This document shows, in pieces, positions 1-8,157 of a stretch of DNA of 64,000 nt; the first letter of the stretch is position 1, and each line of letters opens with the position of its first letter. The notes under the pieces are model-generated. The model was not told the origin of the DNA, ran no database searches, and saw only the letters and a list, made by a program, of their open reading frames with translations. Origin of the DNA: Pyrenophora tritici-repentis (taxonomy: Eukaryota > Ascomycota > Dothideomycetes > Pleosporales > Pleosporaceae); the NCBI RefSeq assembly GCF_003171515.1, contig NC_089390.1, positions 2,914,001 through 2,978,000 on the forward strand. Reading direction: 5' to 3'. Made by a program: the position numbers and the translations under genes.

Positions 1-150
1 AACATTCTATGTCACCCACCGTGGGAGTATGCCGATGCATCAAAATAGGCCATCTCGTTTGTGAATGGCGTGTGTGTGCTAAAGACGAGGGTTTCATGAT
101 TGGGTGATCGTCACATGTCAGGATGCAGTACTATAATCAACTTGAATGGT

Positions 151-1245
151 TTACTGCTTCCTCAGCTTGTTGAGCGCTGCCATGACGCCCTCGCTCATGT
201 CTTCCTCTGCCTGCTTCCTCTTTGGCGGTTTGGAAGCAGCTGACTGCGCCTGGTTAGTGTCAGTTGCGCGATGCATTTCTGCTTCGCGCATTGCCTCTTC
301 CTCGTCTTCGAAATCTTCAGCCGGACCATGGTCGGGTCGCTTGTCCGCATCTGATTCGGAAGTTGCAAAAGGAGCAGATCTCTCCAGTTCCCTTGCAAGA
401 GGACCAGCATCGTCGACTCTTTGTTGTGCTGTTTCATCAGCAACTGTCGCGGTGATGGCTGGATTGCTATCTTGACCGACACGCCTGGCTGCCTTTTGGA
501 CCCTAAACGGCTCTCTGACTGCGTTGCACCATCGCTGAACCTTCTTGTCGCCCCACCCTGCAATCAGGCCAATCTCTTCGGGCCCGGCGTTGATGGCAGT
601 GCGGATGCTGCCAAAGTTGGAGACCAAGCCAACGGCATCCGTCTTGTTGATGCTGCGGGGCACGGTGATGAAATCGACCATCTTTTCTGGGTACGTGCCA
701 GCCTGTTGAGCGCGGATGCTGGTTGGCGCCGCATTCTCAAACGTCTTGAACAGCTCGAGGTAGCGGCCAGCCTCCTGAGCGCTCCAGCACAGCATGACAG
801 TAACGTTGTTGACCAGTGACATCTTGGACAGCTCGCGCAGGGGGTCTTCATGGTTTTCGATGTCGACCATGGTCAGCAGGATGCGCAGATTGTACTGGCC
901 CTTGAGGTCTCGAATGCGGTTGTAGATGTACTCTGGATGCAGACGGTGGTACTTGAGCGACAGGAAGAGGGCACATGTCGTGGCACCGACTACGTAGTCG
1001 GCGGGGATGTCTGAGTACTCCCACGCGACGGAGCGTACATTGTTCAGAATGGGATTTCCCTTTTGTCGTGGTGAGACTAGGATGGAGCTGGGACCGGATC
1101 GCGAAGGCAAGGCTTGGGGTTTCGGCTGCTGGACCTTGGGTGGTGGTGCAGGTGCACCAACAGCTGCATTTGTAGCAGCAGGCGCAGTCACAGCATCAGC
1201 AGCAGCAGCACGAGAGCGGCCGGCACCAGGCCGAATTTCATCCAT
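151..1245 (-). CDS. rad10: DNA excision repair protein Rad10/ERCC1 homologue
   Basis: Non-catalytic partner of the Rad1/XPF nuclease that cuts 5' of lesions in nucleotide excision repair; it acts in the nucleus. The 364-residue frame has a low-complexity Ala/Pro N-terminus (1-55), then the ERCC1 central domain (about 60-175, beginning NPILNNVRSVAWEYSDI, with YNRIRDLKGQYNLRILL and DIENHEDPLREL) and a helix-hairpin-helix region (about 190-250, with FGSIRTAINAGPEEI and GWGDKKVQRW). A charged fungal-type tail follows, ending in a Lys/Arg-rich segment. The frame stays open 50 codons upstream, to 1395. I chose the Met at 1245 because homology-like sequence and normal composition begin after it. It is a single exon, divergent from med19. 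Family assignment is firm; the exact start is not. Confidence 0.93.
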   Translation of the reverse strand: MDEIRPGAGRSRAAAADAVTAPAATNAAVGAPAPPPKVQQPKPQALPSRSGPSSILVSPRQKGNPILNNVRSVAWEYSDIPADYVVGATTCALFLSLKYHRLHPEYIYNRIRDLKGQYNLRILLTMVDIENHEDPLRELSKMSLVNNVTVMLCWSAQEAGRYLELFKTFENAAPTSIRAQQAGTYPEKMVDFITVPRSINKTDAVGLVSNFGSIRTAINAGPEEIGLIAGWGDKKVQRWCNAVREPFRVQKAARRVGQDSNPAITATVADETAQQRVDDAGPLARELERSAPFATSESDADKRPDHGPAEDFEDEEEAMREAEMHRATDTNQAQSAASKPPKRKQAEEDMSEGVMAALNKLRKQ

Positions 1246-1735
1246 TCTGGCCAGGGTCGGGCGGTGCGAGCATTTAATTGCAGGCGGCGCTTTGGTGTCT
1301 TGTCGTGTTTCGTATCCGTCGATGGACTGTTGACACACCCTAACAATAAAGGCGGTTTTAGCAGGGGTGGGCTCCAGGGCTACAGGCCAGGTCACGTGCG
1401 CGATCGAGACAGCGCTGAGCCCAAACCGCCGGTCAACCCCATCATCTCCTTCGCATCTTCACAACCTCACCCGCCCACGGCCCGCTCGCGCCCTCAACCA
1501 CGACGACAACCCGCACATCGCCCCACACGTCACCCGCACCCGACGCCCGCGACTAATACAACCTCCGCCCTCGAATGCGCACTGTCGAGTAGAGCGCCCA
1601 CCCTTTCTGCCGCGGTCGACCCGCGCGGACGACGCCAAGCGCTCCATTGCGAGCCCTTCCTGTCACCCCCAGGCTGCACGCCCACAGCCCGCCTACGAGC
1701 TCCGCCCTCGCTCGACACCCCCGCATACGGCCTCT

Positions 1736-2941
1736 ATGTCGGATCACAGCGCAAAACGCCAACGCCTGGACTCGATCGGAAGATTCTCACCCGCAAGCCC
1801 GCCCTTTGACGTCGCTGCCAAGGCGAGCAGCCAGACGACAAAGACTCTTGTCCAGCCCCGGACACCCACCTCGCCACCCTACTCCTCGATGAATCCCATG
1901 ACCAATGGAGGATTCGCCACGACTACTAACACCACGGTGTCGTCGGACAGGTCCCCCCAATCCTCGCTGCCCATGTCCTACTCGCACTCGCACTCGGCGA
2001 CGTCGGCATCCAACCAGCATCCCTTTCCAACCCCCGCCAGCACCGCAGGCTTCATGTCCAGCGCCACTGTCGACAGCGACGGTGATGCGACGATGGAGGA
2101 AAGCGCCGACGATGACTCTGCCTCCCTAGCCCATCACAGACTCTCCAACCACAACCGGCGAGACGCTTCCGCCTACACAAAGGACGGTCGATTACGAGCT
2201 GCCCAGGGCATCAGCGGCTCCCAATTGTTCAAGATGGACAAGGAAAAGATTGAGACGTCACGGCCGCATCCGACGCAAAATTTCATCAGACTTTACCGGC
2301 TCGAACCGCTCGCTAGCTCTGTAGCACGCAATGACCCGGTAACAGGCGAGAAGATTAACAAGCTTCGCAAGTCCTACGAGGGCCATATAAAGCAGATGCA
2401 GATTGCCGGCAAGCCAAAGGCAACCAAGATGGACGGCGTCTTCCGCAACTTATTGGCCATACCGGACGAAATCTGGCAACCCAACCACGTGCAGAACAGG
2501 GAGCCGGCCAAGACTGCTCTGACGCCGGACGGCACCGCATTGCTTCCGGATTTCAGCGCCCTTGTCGATAGCGCCTTCGCCGGCATGGGTGCTGGCTCTT
2601 TACCCAACCACGATGCCGCCAAATACAAGGCATACCTAGGCACTGATGACGCTATCAAACCGAAAACCCAGGATGCGCCACTGCAACGGACGACACCATA
2701 CACCTCGTCAGCACCCACACCAACAAACCACGTTAATAGGGGAGGTGTGAGACCAGAACGATCAGGGTCAAAACGCGCCTACACAGACGCTGCGTTCCAA
2801 GGCTACGGCGAAGGCTTCAACGACGACTACGCAGACTCGACAGGTGGAGAAGACACGCCAGGCAGTATGGCGAACAAGAGGCGGAAGCTCCAATTTGAAC
2901 GAACATCGCACTCTGTGGAAGTAGGCGGTGCACGACGATAG
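1736..2941 (+). CDS. med19: Mediator complex subunit 19 (Rox3/Med19)
   Basis: Head-module-associated subunit of the Mediator co-activator of RNA polymerase II. The 401-residue product starts at MSDHSAKRQRLDSIGRF, the usual short basic start of fungal Med19. It then has a long Ser/Thr/Pro-rich segment and, at about 155-245, the Rox3 domain: RPHPTQNFIRLYRLEPLA, then INKLRKSYEGHIKQM and FRNLLAIPDEIWQ. The C-terminus is Lys/Arg-rich (KRRKLQFERTSHSVEVGG), a nuclear-signal-like tail. The same frame is open back to 1367, but that extension is Pro/Arg-rich low complexity with no family character, so the Met at 1736 is preferred. Single exon. It shares its upstream region with the divergent rad10. Confidence 0.88.
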   Translation: MSDHSAKRQRLDSIGRFSPASPPFDVAAKASSQTTKTLVQPRTPTSPPYSSMNPMTNGGFATTTNTTVSSDRSPQSSLPMSYSHSHSATSASNQHPFPTPASTAGFMSSATVDSDGDATMEESADDDSASLAHHRLSNHNRRDASAYTKDGRLRAAQGISGSQLFKMDKEKIETSRPHPTQNFIRLYRLEPLASSVARNDPVTGEKINKLRKSYEGHIKQMQIAGKPKATKMDGVFRNLLAIPDEIWQPNHVQNREPAKTALTPDGTALLPDFSALVDSAFAGMGAGSLPNHDAAKYKAYLGTDDAIKPKTQDAPLQRTTPYTSSAPTPTNHVNRGGVRPERSGSKRAYTDAAFQGYGEGFNDDYADSTGGEDTPGSMANKRRKLQFERTSHSVEVGGARR

Positions 2942-3561
2942 CGACGTCGATTATTTCTTTGACAGCATTTTGTTTCCGGGTCTTTCCAACACGGGCGTTT
3001 AACAGGAAAATTTCCGGTCACGAAAGCAACGGCGGCGGCCTCGGGGCCTGCTCGGGATGCGAAAACCTGACCTTTACCAACACCACCACCACAAATCACC
3101 ATCAGCACATCATTTATTATTGGCATAATGCGTAGCGGGAACGAGCGGGCGGTATGACGACCATGATATTCCTACCTATTATATACATGGGGAAACAGAT
3201 TGGGGCGCCAGGGGACTTTGTTTTCTGATTTGCGCGAGATGGAGGGAGTCTTTTGAACAGCAACTATTTCGAAATGTGCATATTTGGGCGGCAGAACCCT
3301 CATGATACCCTTAGGATACCACATAGCATACGTGGGCCTACATAAAATGAAATCGAATCGTAAACTCTAAACACGCCGTCTTTTGTGCATGATGCCTCGA
3401 GATGAGTAGAACTTGGACACATGTATGCAATTGGAAAGACGGGCTTCTGAGCCAAGCTTCTCTGGGAACATGCCTTGTTCATTTTACATGCCATGTACAA
3501 TATCTTATACATTTCATCTCCATCAAAGCTGATGATGATCTTGATACATCCCAAGGCCGAT
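2942..3561. other. Convergent 3' flank without a gene
   Basis: This 620-bp stretch lies between the convergent 3' ends of med19 and the uL10m gene. It is moderately AT-rich, with short A/T runs and polyadenylation-like stretches. The open frames in it (for example 3402-3629 and 3475-3966) have no domain character and run into the uL10m gene antisense. I see only 3' untranslated sequence here. Confidence 0.6.
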
Positions 3562-4596
3562 CTATTCCGTCTTCTCCTCAGGACCCTTTTCCTTGTCCTC
3601 CATATCCATCCTCCGTGCTTCAACAGTAAAGTACAAGCTCTTACTCGCGCCCTCCAAGGCACTGGTAAGACTGCCTCCAACACCCTGCAGCATGTGTACA
3701 AGCTGAGCACGGAGACCGTCGATACCGCCATCGATGCCACCAACCCATTTAGTACCATCGACATCAAACACCTTGCCCTCTACCCTCGCACCCAGAAGCA
3801 TCAACTTCTGCAGACCAACCTGTACAGAAGGCTCGTAGTAATCTGGATTCGCCTTTCGGCTCGGCGCGGGGAAATTGGGCTTCAAAGGCGCGAGGATAGA
3901 CAGCACAGTCTTGAGATACTGCGGTGCTACATCGGGAAACGCAACAACGGCCAGCGGCCCCGATAACAGCGGCTCCAATTCCAATTTCAGTTTCCTGTTA
4001 TTCGCAATCTCGTATGCACGTCTTGACAATCCGTGACTGAAGCGCTCGTCGTCTGCCTCGTTGCTCGTCTGCGCTATCTGCGCGCTGGTAGGTGTCCGGG
4101 GATCGGTAGGGTGTTGTGCGTGATCCAGCATCGAAGCCTTGGGGTTGAAGAACTCTACAACTCGTAGGGCGCTGGCGAAGATGTTGGTTTGTATGACTTG
4201 CATTTTAATTTCTTCGCCCAGCGTCTCCTGTCCGTTCTTCAGGCGCTGCTCATCCAGCTTCCGCAGGGCAATGGCCAGCTCCCTTCGTATACTCATCCAT
4301 TCTACCGCTTTGACGTTGTTGTGCTGGAATATGAGTATCAAGGGCGAGGAGCGCAGTAGCGACTGGTATTGGCGATGTAGTTGTGTTTTGCGGACCTCTG
4401 GCGGCTTGTGAGACGGTGGTTGGGTGGGCGGATATCGTAAGACGGGAGGTGCGGATTTGTATGTTTGTTGGAGAGGTGGTGCAGGCGTGGTTGCTACAGT
4501 CGCGTAGGTTGCAACTGCAGGTAGAGAAGTGGCATGCCTTGGGCGTGGGGTGCAGGCGCGGAGGGCCCGTGGTCGTATGTGTATTCGTGGCGGCAT
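3562..4596 (-). CDS. mrpl11: Mitochondrial large-subunit ribosomal protein uL10m (yeast MrpL11)
   Basis: Component of the mitochondrial ribosomal stalk base (bacterial L10 family). The 344-residue frame begins with an Arg-rich, acid-free presequence (MPPRIHIRPRALRACTPR), typical of matrix import. The L10-like core spans about 80-330: RKTQLHRQYQSLLRSSPLIL, HNNVKAVEWMSIRRELA, LEPLLSGPLAVVAFPD and LGARVEGKVFDVDGTKWV. The C-terminal segment is charged (DMEDKEKGPEEKTE). An in-frame upstream exon is possible: ATG at 4700, exon 4700-4660, intron 4659-4598 (GTAAGT...GCAG), which would add 14 residues. If so, the CDS runs 3562-4700. Divergent from mitochondrial ProRS. Confidence 0.82.
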   Translation of the reverse strand: MPPRIHIRPRALRACTPRPRHATSLPAVATYATVATTPAPPLQQTYKSAPPVLRYPPTQPPSHKPPEVRKTQLHRQYQSLLRSSPLILIFQHNNVKAVEWMSIRRELAIALRKLDEQRLKNGQETLGEEIKMQVIQTNIFASALRVVEFFNPKASMLDHAQHPTDPRTPTSAQIAQTSNEADDERFSHGLSRRAYEIANNRKLKLELEPLLSGPLAVVAFPDVAPQYLKTVLSILAPLKPNFPAPSRKANPDYYEPSVQVGLQKLMLLGARVEGKVFDVDGTKWVGGIDGGIDGLRAQLVHMLQGVGGSLTSALEGASKSLYFTVEARRMDMEDKEKGPEEKTE

Positions 4597-4897
4597 CCTG
4601 CAATCTTATTACTACTCTGAAACAGCGATTCCTCTTGAAGGCGCAACAGGGACACTTACGTGAGGTGTGGTTGCGTCGCAATTGCGGGATGGGTTCGCAT
4701 ATCCAAATATTTCCATGCGTTTGAGATTCAATCCTGGTCTGTGCTCAGAGTCTACAGACAGCACATCTTCCCGTGTCGCAAACCACTAAAGACGTGCAAT
4801 ACTGATTGCGTCTCTTCGGCCTCTGATTACTTGGTTTAGATTCGTATTTTGACCATCTTTGCCGGGTTCAATCGACTACGGTCGTGGTAGTGCACGA
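4597..4897. promoter_or_regulatory. Divergent promoter region of uL10m and mitochondrial ProRS
   Basis: About 300 bp separate the two opposite starts (about 200 bp if the upstream uL10m exon is real). No TATA box is obvious on either side. Both genes serve mitochondrial translation, so shared control is a reasonable inference but is not shown by a recognisable site. Confidence 0.5.
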
Positions 4898-6744
4898 ATG
4901 GCGGCTCATATATGGCAAGCTGCACGGCAACTGCAAATACGGAGGACATCATCTCGCTACTTCCAGATCGCTAGATACATATCCGTAAGGCGATTTTTTT
5001 GGATGGTTCCTTAGTAAACACCCCTCTGACTTTCGATCAAGACAGACCCGAGAAATCGACTTTCCAAGTTTTGGGCACCAACGGGAGGTATATCACCACA
5101 CGATGGTGACCAAGGCAAGTACATTCCACGTCAGATACAATCGGCCTGTTAACAGTCATCAAGACGAATCCCACTCTCTTCTCGTGAGAGGTGGCTTTTT
5201 ACGTCAGGTACTTGCCGATAACCCTTTCGCTTTGGGACTACTTGGCTCATCACGTGTAGGCACACTCGGGAGTGTTCCACCTTTTACCACTAGGTCTACG
5301 CGTACAAAACAAGCTCGAAGGACTCATAGATAAGCACATGAATTCTATCGGGGCTTCAAAAGTCTCACTCTCCTCCATCACTACGGAAGCATTATGGCGG
5401 CAGTCAGGTCGCTACTCTGCCAATTCAGAACTTCTGCGTATCAAAGACAGAAGAGAGACTGGCTTCCTGTTATCACCGACTCATGAAGAGGAAATTACAG
5501 CTCTTGTGGCCAGCATGGTACATTCGTACAAGGACCTGCCGTTACGATTGTATCAGATAGGGCGCAAGTACCGCGACGAACGACGGCCAAGAGGTGGACT
5601 ACTACGGGCGAAGGAGTTTATGATGAAAGATCTCTACACATTCGACTCCTCGCCAAAAGCTGCACTCGAGACGTACGAATCGGTACGAGATGCATACAAC
5701 AATCTCTTCAATGAGCTCAAACTACCTTATCTTGTGGCAGACGCCGACTCCGGCAACATGGGAGGGAAGTTGAGCCATGAATACCACTTTGCGTCACCCA
5801 AGGGTGAAGACTACATCTTCTCTTGTCAATCATGCGAGTATGTTGTGAATGAGGAGCTCGTCGAGAAAAACACCGGCCCTGCAGCACCGAAAACCAGCGA
5901 CTCGCTCATTTTCACCGGCATAAGCGTTGACAAGAAGACAGCAATCAACATTCACATTCCAAAACCATATGGACTAGGGGTGGACAAGGTATCATGGGAC
6001 GGTGTCTCTGCCTTTGTCAACTTGCACGCCGTCAAAAAAGCATTGCCCAAAGATATTGAAATTGACACGGGCATTGAAACCTTAACCTTGAGGTCCCTCC
6101 TCTCGACAACTACCGAAACTATAGATGTGTACGACCCCGCCATTGCCAACGCCCCATCTACCTGTAGTATAGATATCACGCTCACCAAGCCCGGCGATCC
6201 TTGCCCTCGCTGCGCCACCGGCAAACTGAACATCCAAAAAGCCATCGAGGTGGGCCACACTTTCCATCTTGGTACCCGATACAGTGTACCCTTAAACGCA
6301 GTCATAGCACTACGGGATCAGAACCTCTCTTCCCCAGTACACATGGGATGTCATGGAATCGGCGTCTCGCGCATCATCGGTGCAGTAGCGTCCCTACTCT
6401 CAGATGCTAGAGGCCTTAATTGGCCAAGAGTCATCGCCCCCTATGAAGCCATTGTTCTCAGTGATCCGAAAACAGAAGAAGAAGATACTACAGAGGTGTA
6501 CGATGCGCTTCGTGGAGAGGAGAGGAATCCTGATATCGACCTAGTGCTTGATGACCGAGCAGGAAAAAGTCTAGGTTGGAAGCTGAAAGATGCTGACTTA
6601 ATTGGATATCCGGTTGTCGTTGTGCTGGGTAGGAGTTGGAAGGACAAGAAAGTAGAGATTCAATGTCGAAGATTGGGGGTCAAGAAGGATGTCGATTTGA
6701 AGGAATTGAGGACCGAGGCTCTAGCATTGTTGGAGCAGTTGTAG
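4898..6744 (+). CDS. Mitochondrial prolyl-tRNA synthetase (class II, bacterial type)
   Basis: Charges mitochondrial tRNA-Pro with proline. My model has exons 4898-4984, 5042-5105, 5164-5207 and 5260-6744, giving 559 residues. Exon 1 encodes a basic, amphipathic presequence (MAAHIWQAARQLQIRRTSSR). The catalytic core then reads RLSKFWAPTGGISP, LLVRGGFLRQ joined to AHSGVFHLLPLGLRVQ, SPTHEEEITALVAS and motif 2 YRDERRPRGGLLRAKEF. Motif 3 is GCHGIGVSRIIGA, followed by an anticodon-binding domain ending VDLKELRTEALALLEQL. Intron 3 (5208-5259) is well supported because it restores the conserved block. Introns 1 and 2 are less certain: a 37-nt alternative (5119-5155) for intron 2 also keeps frame. The large editing domain of long bacterial ProRS appears reduced, as is common in mitochondrial forms. 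Confidence 0.88.
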
Positions 6745-7176
6745 GATCCTGTGGAGAGTGCTAGATATGAAAGGTTATAGAATATGTACCACTATCAATG
6801 CGGCCAATGCGCCGAATGTAGATAATACTACTTCGACTGAGTGCAACGCAGATTGATTGCAGTTGAAAAGGCAGATAAAACTCCCATCACAAGCAATTGA
6901 CATCTTGAGTACGTCTTCTACATACTGCAAGATCAACAAGGTCTAAGGTATGCCTTTTTCCTGTTGAAATCTCAGTTGTTCGAGATGAAATATTCCACAA
7001 ACGCCTCAGCGCTAAGCAGCTGCGATGACGTCTCGAGCTGCACCAACATCAATTGCATGTATCAACAATACACAAATATCAGAACTCACAGCCTTTCCAA
7101 ACTTACCGCTTCTGCAACCACTCTTCCTCTACGTTTTTGTTTCACTGCCAGCAATTCGCATAAACATAGACACACA
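6745..7176 (+). other. Intergenic region upstream of the DUF1772 gene
   Basis: This 430-bp AT-rich stretch holds the ProRS 3' end and the DUF1772 promoter. The frame 6964-7293 merely runs into exon 1 of the next gene. I see no other feature. Confidence 0.5.
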
Positions 7177-7819
7177 ATGAGCGACACCACCATCTCCATT
7201 CTCCGCGCAATCGCAACAATCGCACCAGCTATATACACCGGTACCACATACCCACCTCCTCCCACACCAACTCAACCAAGAGCCCCAAGCTAACAACGAA
7301 CACAAACCCTTAGGTTTCACATTCGCCTACACCCACGTCGCCATGCCCCCCTTGACAACGCACGCCCCACCCAAACTCCTCGCGAAACAATGGTTTCAAG
7401 CCTACGAATTTGCGCCCGCCTACGTAGGCCCAATGATCCTCCTCGGTGCCTCTAGCAACGCCCTGCTCGCCTGTTTCACGTCTTCGTCTTCGTCGATAAT
7501 AGCAAAGGGACTATACATTGTTGCAGCGGGTGCAATGGCTAGTGTTGTACCGTATACGATGCTGTATATGGAGTCTGGGGTCAACGGCGCGGGCAAGTGC
7601 AAGGTACAGGAACTATTGCGTGAGGAGGGGTTTCTACTAAAGGCAAAAGGTAAAGGTAAAGTGACGGATTGGGATAGTGCGAGTGAGAGGGCAAGGAGGT
7701 GGGCAGAGACTGTGGATATGAAGGTTATTGTGCAGACGTGGGCGAGGACGAATGCGTGGAGGTACATTATTAGTGGGGTTGCTACAGTACTTAGTGCGGC
7801 TGCTACCGTGTTTGTATGA
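7177..7819 (+). CDS. Small membrane protein, DUF1772 (anthrone-oxygenase-like) family
   Basis: Exons 7177-7240 and 7314-7819 (intron 7241-7313) give 189 residues. The join makes IYTG run into FTFAYTHVAMPPL, the usual DUF1772 opening in which the first helix is followed by a short polar loop. Predicted membrane helices lie near the N-terminus (TISILRAIATIAPAIYTG), at FAPAYVGPMILLGASSNALL, at IIAKGLYIVAAGAMASVVPY and at the C-terminus (WRYIISGVATVLSAAATVFV), with TNAWRY before the last helix. The family includes HypC/AnoxB-type anthrone oxygenases from polyketide clusters, but most members are uncharacterised. No polyketide synthase is nearby, so a biosynthetic role is not supported. Confidence 0.75.
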
Positions 7820-8157
7820 GTGTTGTTGTAGTCGTTATCAAGTTGAGTCAGTATCATTGATTAAAGATACTTTCATCTTACAATGACGTTCAGATACATG
7901 ACAAAATATGCTTTTACCGCAATCGAATAAATATAATACAGTTGAGTGAGATATTGTTTAACTTACCTGCCATGTAGACTTCTGCATGGATCGCCCACTC
8001 GCACAATGAGGCCATTCAAACACTCTTGTATATGAGCCAAGTCAGTGCTTCCAACTGGCTCCTCAATGGGTCGACAACTATCATACAGATTATACCATAT
8101 TCATACATCGTCCCAATGTCCTCATAGCACAAGCAAAAGAATAAATGACGCGAGTAC
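7820..8157. other. Convergent 3' flank without a gene
   Basis: This 338-bp AT-rich region lies between the convergent ends of the DUF1772 gene and the RNase III-fold gene. Nothing beyond likely 3' untranslated sequence is visible. Confidence 0.5.

Noticed and set aside
1114..1809. 231-codon plus-strand frame across the rad10-med19 spacer
   Set aside because: Pro/Arg-rich artefact of GC-rich sequence, antisense to the rad10 start and out of phase with med19.
5119..5155. 37-nt intron as second intron of mitochondrial ProRS
   Set aside because: It keeps frame but is shorter than any other intron here. A 58-nt intron (5106-5163) also keeps frame and is preferred, though its donor is weaker.
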